Source: Nitrospira lenta (GTDB taxonomy: Bacteria; Nitrospirota; Nitrospiria; Nitrospirales; Nitrospiraceae). From it: a stretch of DNA of 20,050 bases. The translations under genes were made by a program, and so were the position numbers. The stretch is taken from positions 1-20,050 of the forward strand of contig CAMDRK010000011.1 in NCBI GenBank assembly GCA_945906715.1, read 5' to 3'. Numbering within the stretch: the first letter of the stretch is position 1; each line of letters opens with the position of its first letter. Of the stretch, positions 19,801 through 20,050 are shown piece after piece. The notes beneath the pieces are model-generated. The model did no database searches, was not told the DNA's origin, and worked only from the letters and a program-made list of their open reading frames with translations.

Positions 19801-20050
19801 AAGCGGTCGAGCTGATCGCTGCCCGCGCGTTCAGTAAGGGGCTGAACCTCGCGTGCCTGGTGCATGGGAATGTTCCTTCCGTTTTCCGCGGCGATCCTGG
19901 TCGCCTCCGCCAGATTCTGCTCAATCTGGTCGGGAACGCCATCAAGTTCACGGCGCAGGGCGAAGTCCTCATTTCCGTGTCGTTGGTGCATCAGACCGAG
20001 ACGGAGGCCACCGTGCGGTTCGCGGTCCAAGACTCCGGCATTGGGCTGTC
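16896..20050 (+). CDS. Membrane-bound hybrid-type sensor histidine kinase with four PAS domains, 3' end missing
   Basis: Open from ATG 16896 (GAGG seven bases upstream) to the window edge: 1051 codons without a stop. Order: membrane helix at about 14-35; an extracytoplasmic dCache-like sensor region (36-290) with ETYPVYRWAGVTDEQGRILAAT; membrane helix at about 297-317; PAS1 (339-455, HIGVWDWNISTNELVW and VHPDDR); PAS2 (491-609, with GRVWQGDLQNRAKDGSLYW); PAS3 (617-737); PAS4 (754-869); HisKA with H897 in FLATMSHEIRTPMNG; then the ATPase with NLVGNAIKFT (N1014) and DSGIG at the edge. EIRTPMNGVIGM is typical of hybrid kinases of the BarA type, so receiver and HPt domains probably follow outside. 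PAS2 is the same PAS type as PAS2 of the receptor. It may share stimuli with that receptor, but its output is unknown. Confidence 0.9.
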   Translation, partial: MVRQYIRLHARWLPGLIVAIMLVEILVGAFALHYVETSLVASSGKSLTLAAVDIADKLDMQMAERYGDILMLSRSLVFHGNDQPEKRKRLLALLETYPVYRWAGVTDEQGRILAATDEAGKGRDMSGEPGFLAVRASQRAVIQDAIRDDEGVSVITFVSPLNDARGQFIGAVISKVGLPVLEDVVARSVNALQALWGTGARIEYLLLDHDGNVFVDSFLREEGRVNLKQMGAPSAQLFDTAPAGFIEERHVRRQVEVVTGYAQTKGTHDLTGLGWGVLVRVDRSDILVPIRAVLWKVGAAGFGLVVPLASILFWSITRLTQSQVNAQEATERVTQIAHRLELATSVGHIGVWDWNISTNELVWDNQMFALYGIQKDTFGSVYEAWLAAVHPDDRARCDASIQQALRNEHQYDIEFRVRWPNDTEHVIKATAQVLRDTDGTPLRMTGINYDITSRKEAEGALKAYATELETINQSLDQAVALHQKTEKELADFKAALDVHSIVAITDQKGRITYVNDSFCHISQYVREELLGQDHRLLNSGYHSKAFMKNLWRTIAHGRVWQGDLQNRAKDGSLYWVATTIVPFLGMDGKPFQYIAIRTDITPLKQAEETLQQTVTQLRNISDNVPDLIFVKDQNLRTIMCNNAFAQIVGKAPADLIDHTDIENGWDPEFVYGNAVKGIRGFESDDRTVLSGETIRISEEPIPVGSEIRMFDTHKLPLRSDTGEIVGVLGISRDITERVHIEKNLREREQVLKQFKTTLDQTLDCVFMFTPDTLRFIYCNRGACEQIGYSEAELFTMTPLDITPYVTPEQFQAILQPLREGIQPSLTFETLHRHKDGHDIQVEIALQLVRLAGETPRYVAIVRDITARKQVERELLLTKEAAEQSTRAKSAFLATMSHEIRTPMNGVIGMTGLLLETELTPEQREYAEIVRTSGEYLLTVINDILDFSKAEAGKLALELIDFDLRTAIDEAVELIAARAFSKGLNLACLVHGNVPSVFRGDPGRLRQILLNLVGNAIKFTAQGEVLISVSLVHQTETEATVRFAVQDSGIGL

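Overview
The window is a flagellar motility and chemotaxis locus from a bacterium of moderately high GC content, with every gene but one on the plus strand. CheY/CheZ of the proteobacterial type, a four-helix MotA of about 255 residues, a ribBA-ribH pair and peculiar repeat-filled spacers together suggest a Nitrospira-like member of Nitrospirota. That assignment is inference from gene content and style; there is no rRNA or other marker here.

Layout. 1-2604: the 3' end of fliD, fliS, a FliT/FlgN-like chaperone, a PilZ-domain protein and a small excisionase-type HTH protein. 2803-5997: cheY, cheZ, motA and motB. 6044-6457: a small module with inverted ends that carries a minus-strand GIY-YIG nuclease gene. 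6737-10521: a STAS protein, a second CheZ-like protein, a second CheY and a full-length CheA. 10797-13059: ribBA, ribH and a two-cluster ferredoxin, an unexpected metabolic insert. 13351-16339: cheW and a soluble triple-PAS chemoreceptor. 16896 to the end: a membrane-bound sensor kinase with four PAS domains, cut by the window edge.

How the genes work together. The receptor signals through CheW to CheA. CheA phosphorylates CheY, which acts at the flagellar switch, and CheZ-type phosphatases reset it. MotA/MotB drive rotation, FliD caps the filament, and FliS and the FliT/FlgN-like protein guard export substrates. There are two CheY genes and two proteins with a CheZ-like catalytic motif, as if each regulator had its own phosphatase. 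CheR and CheB are not in the window, although the receptor ends in a CheR-tether-like pentapeptide. Five sites resemble FliA (sigma-28) promoters; the best one lies in front of ribBA, which would place flavin synthesis under flagellar control.

The most unusual structure lies between the genes. Most spacers carry tandem 7-base units followed, across a short core, by their reverse complements, and each spacer uses a different heptamer. One such array lies inside the cheA coding sequence. A second family, a REP-like palindrome of about 37-39 bp, occurs inside cheA, as the 3' extension of ribH, and after the receptor gene.
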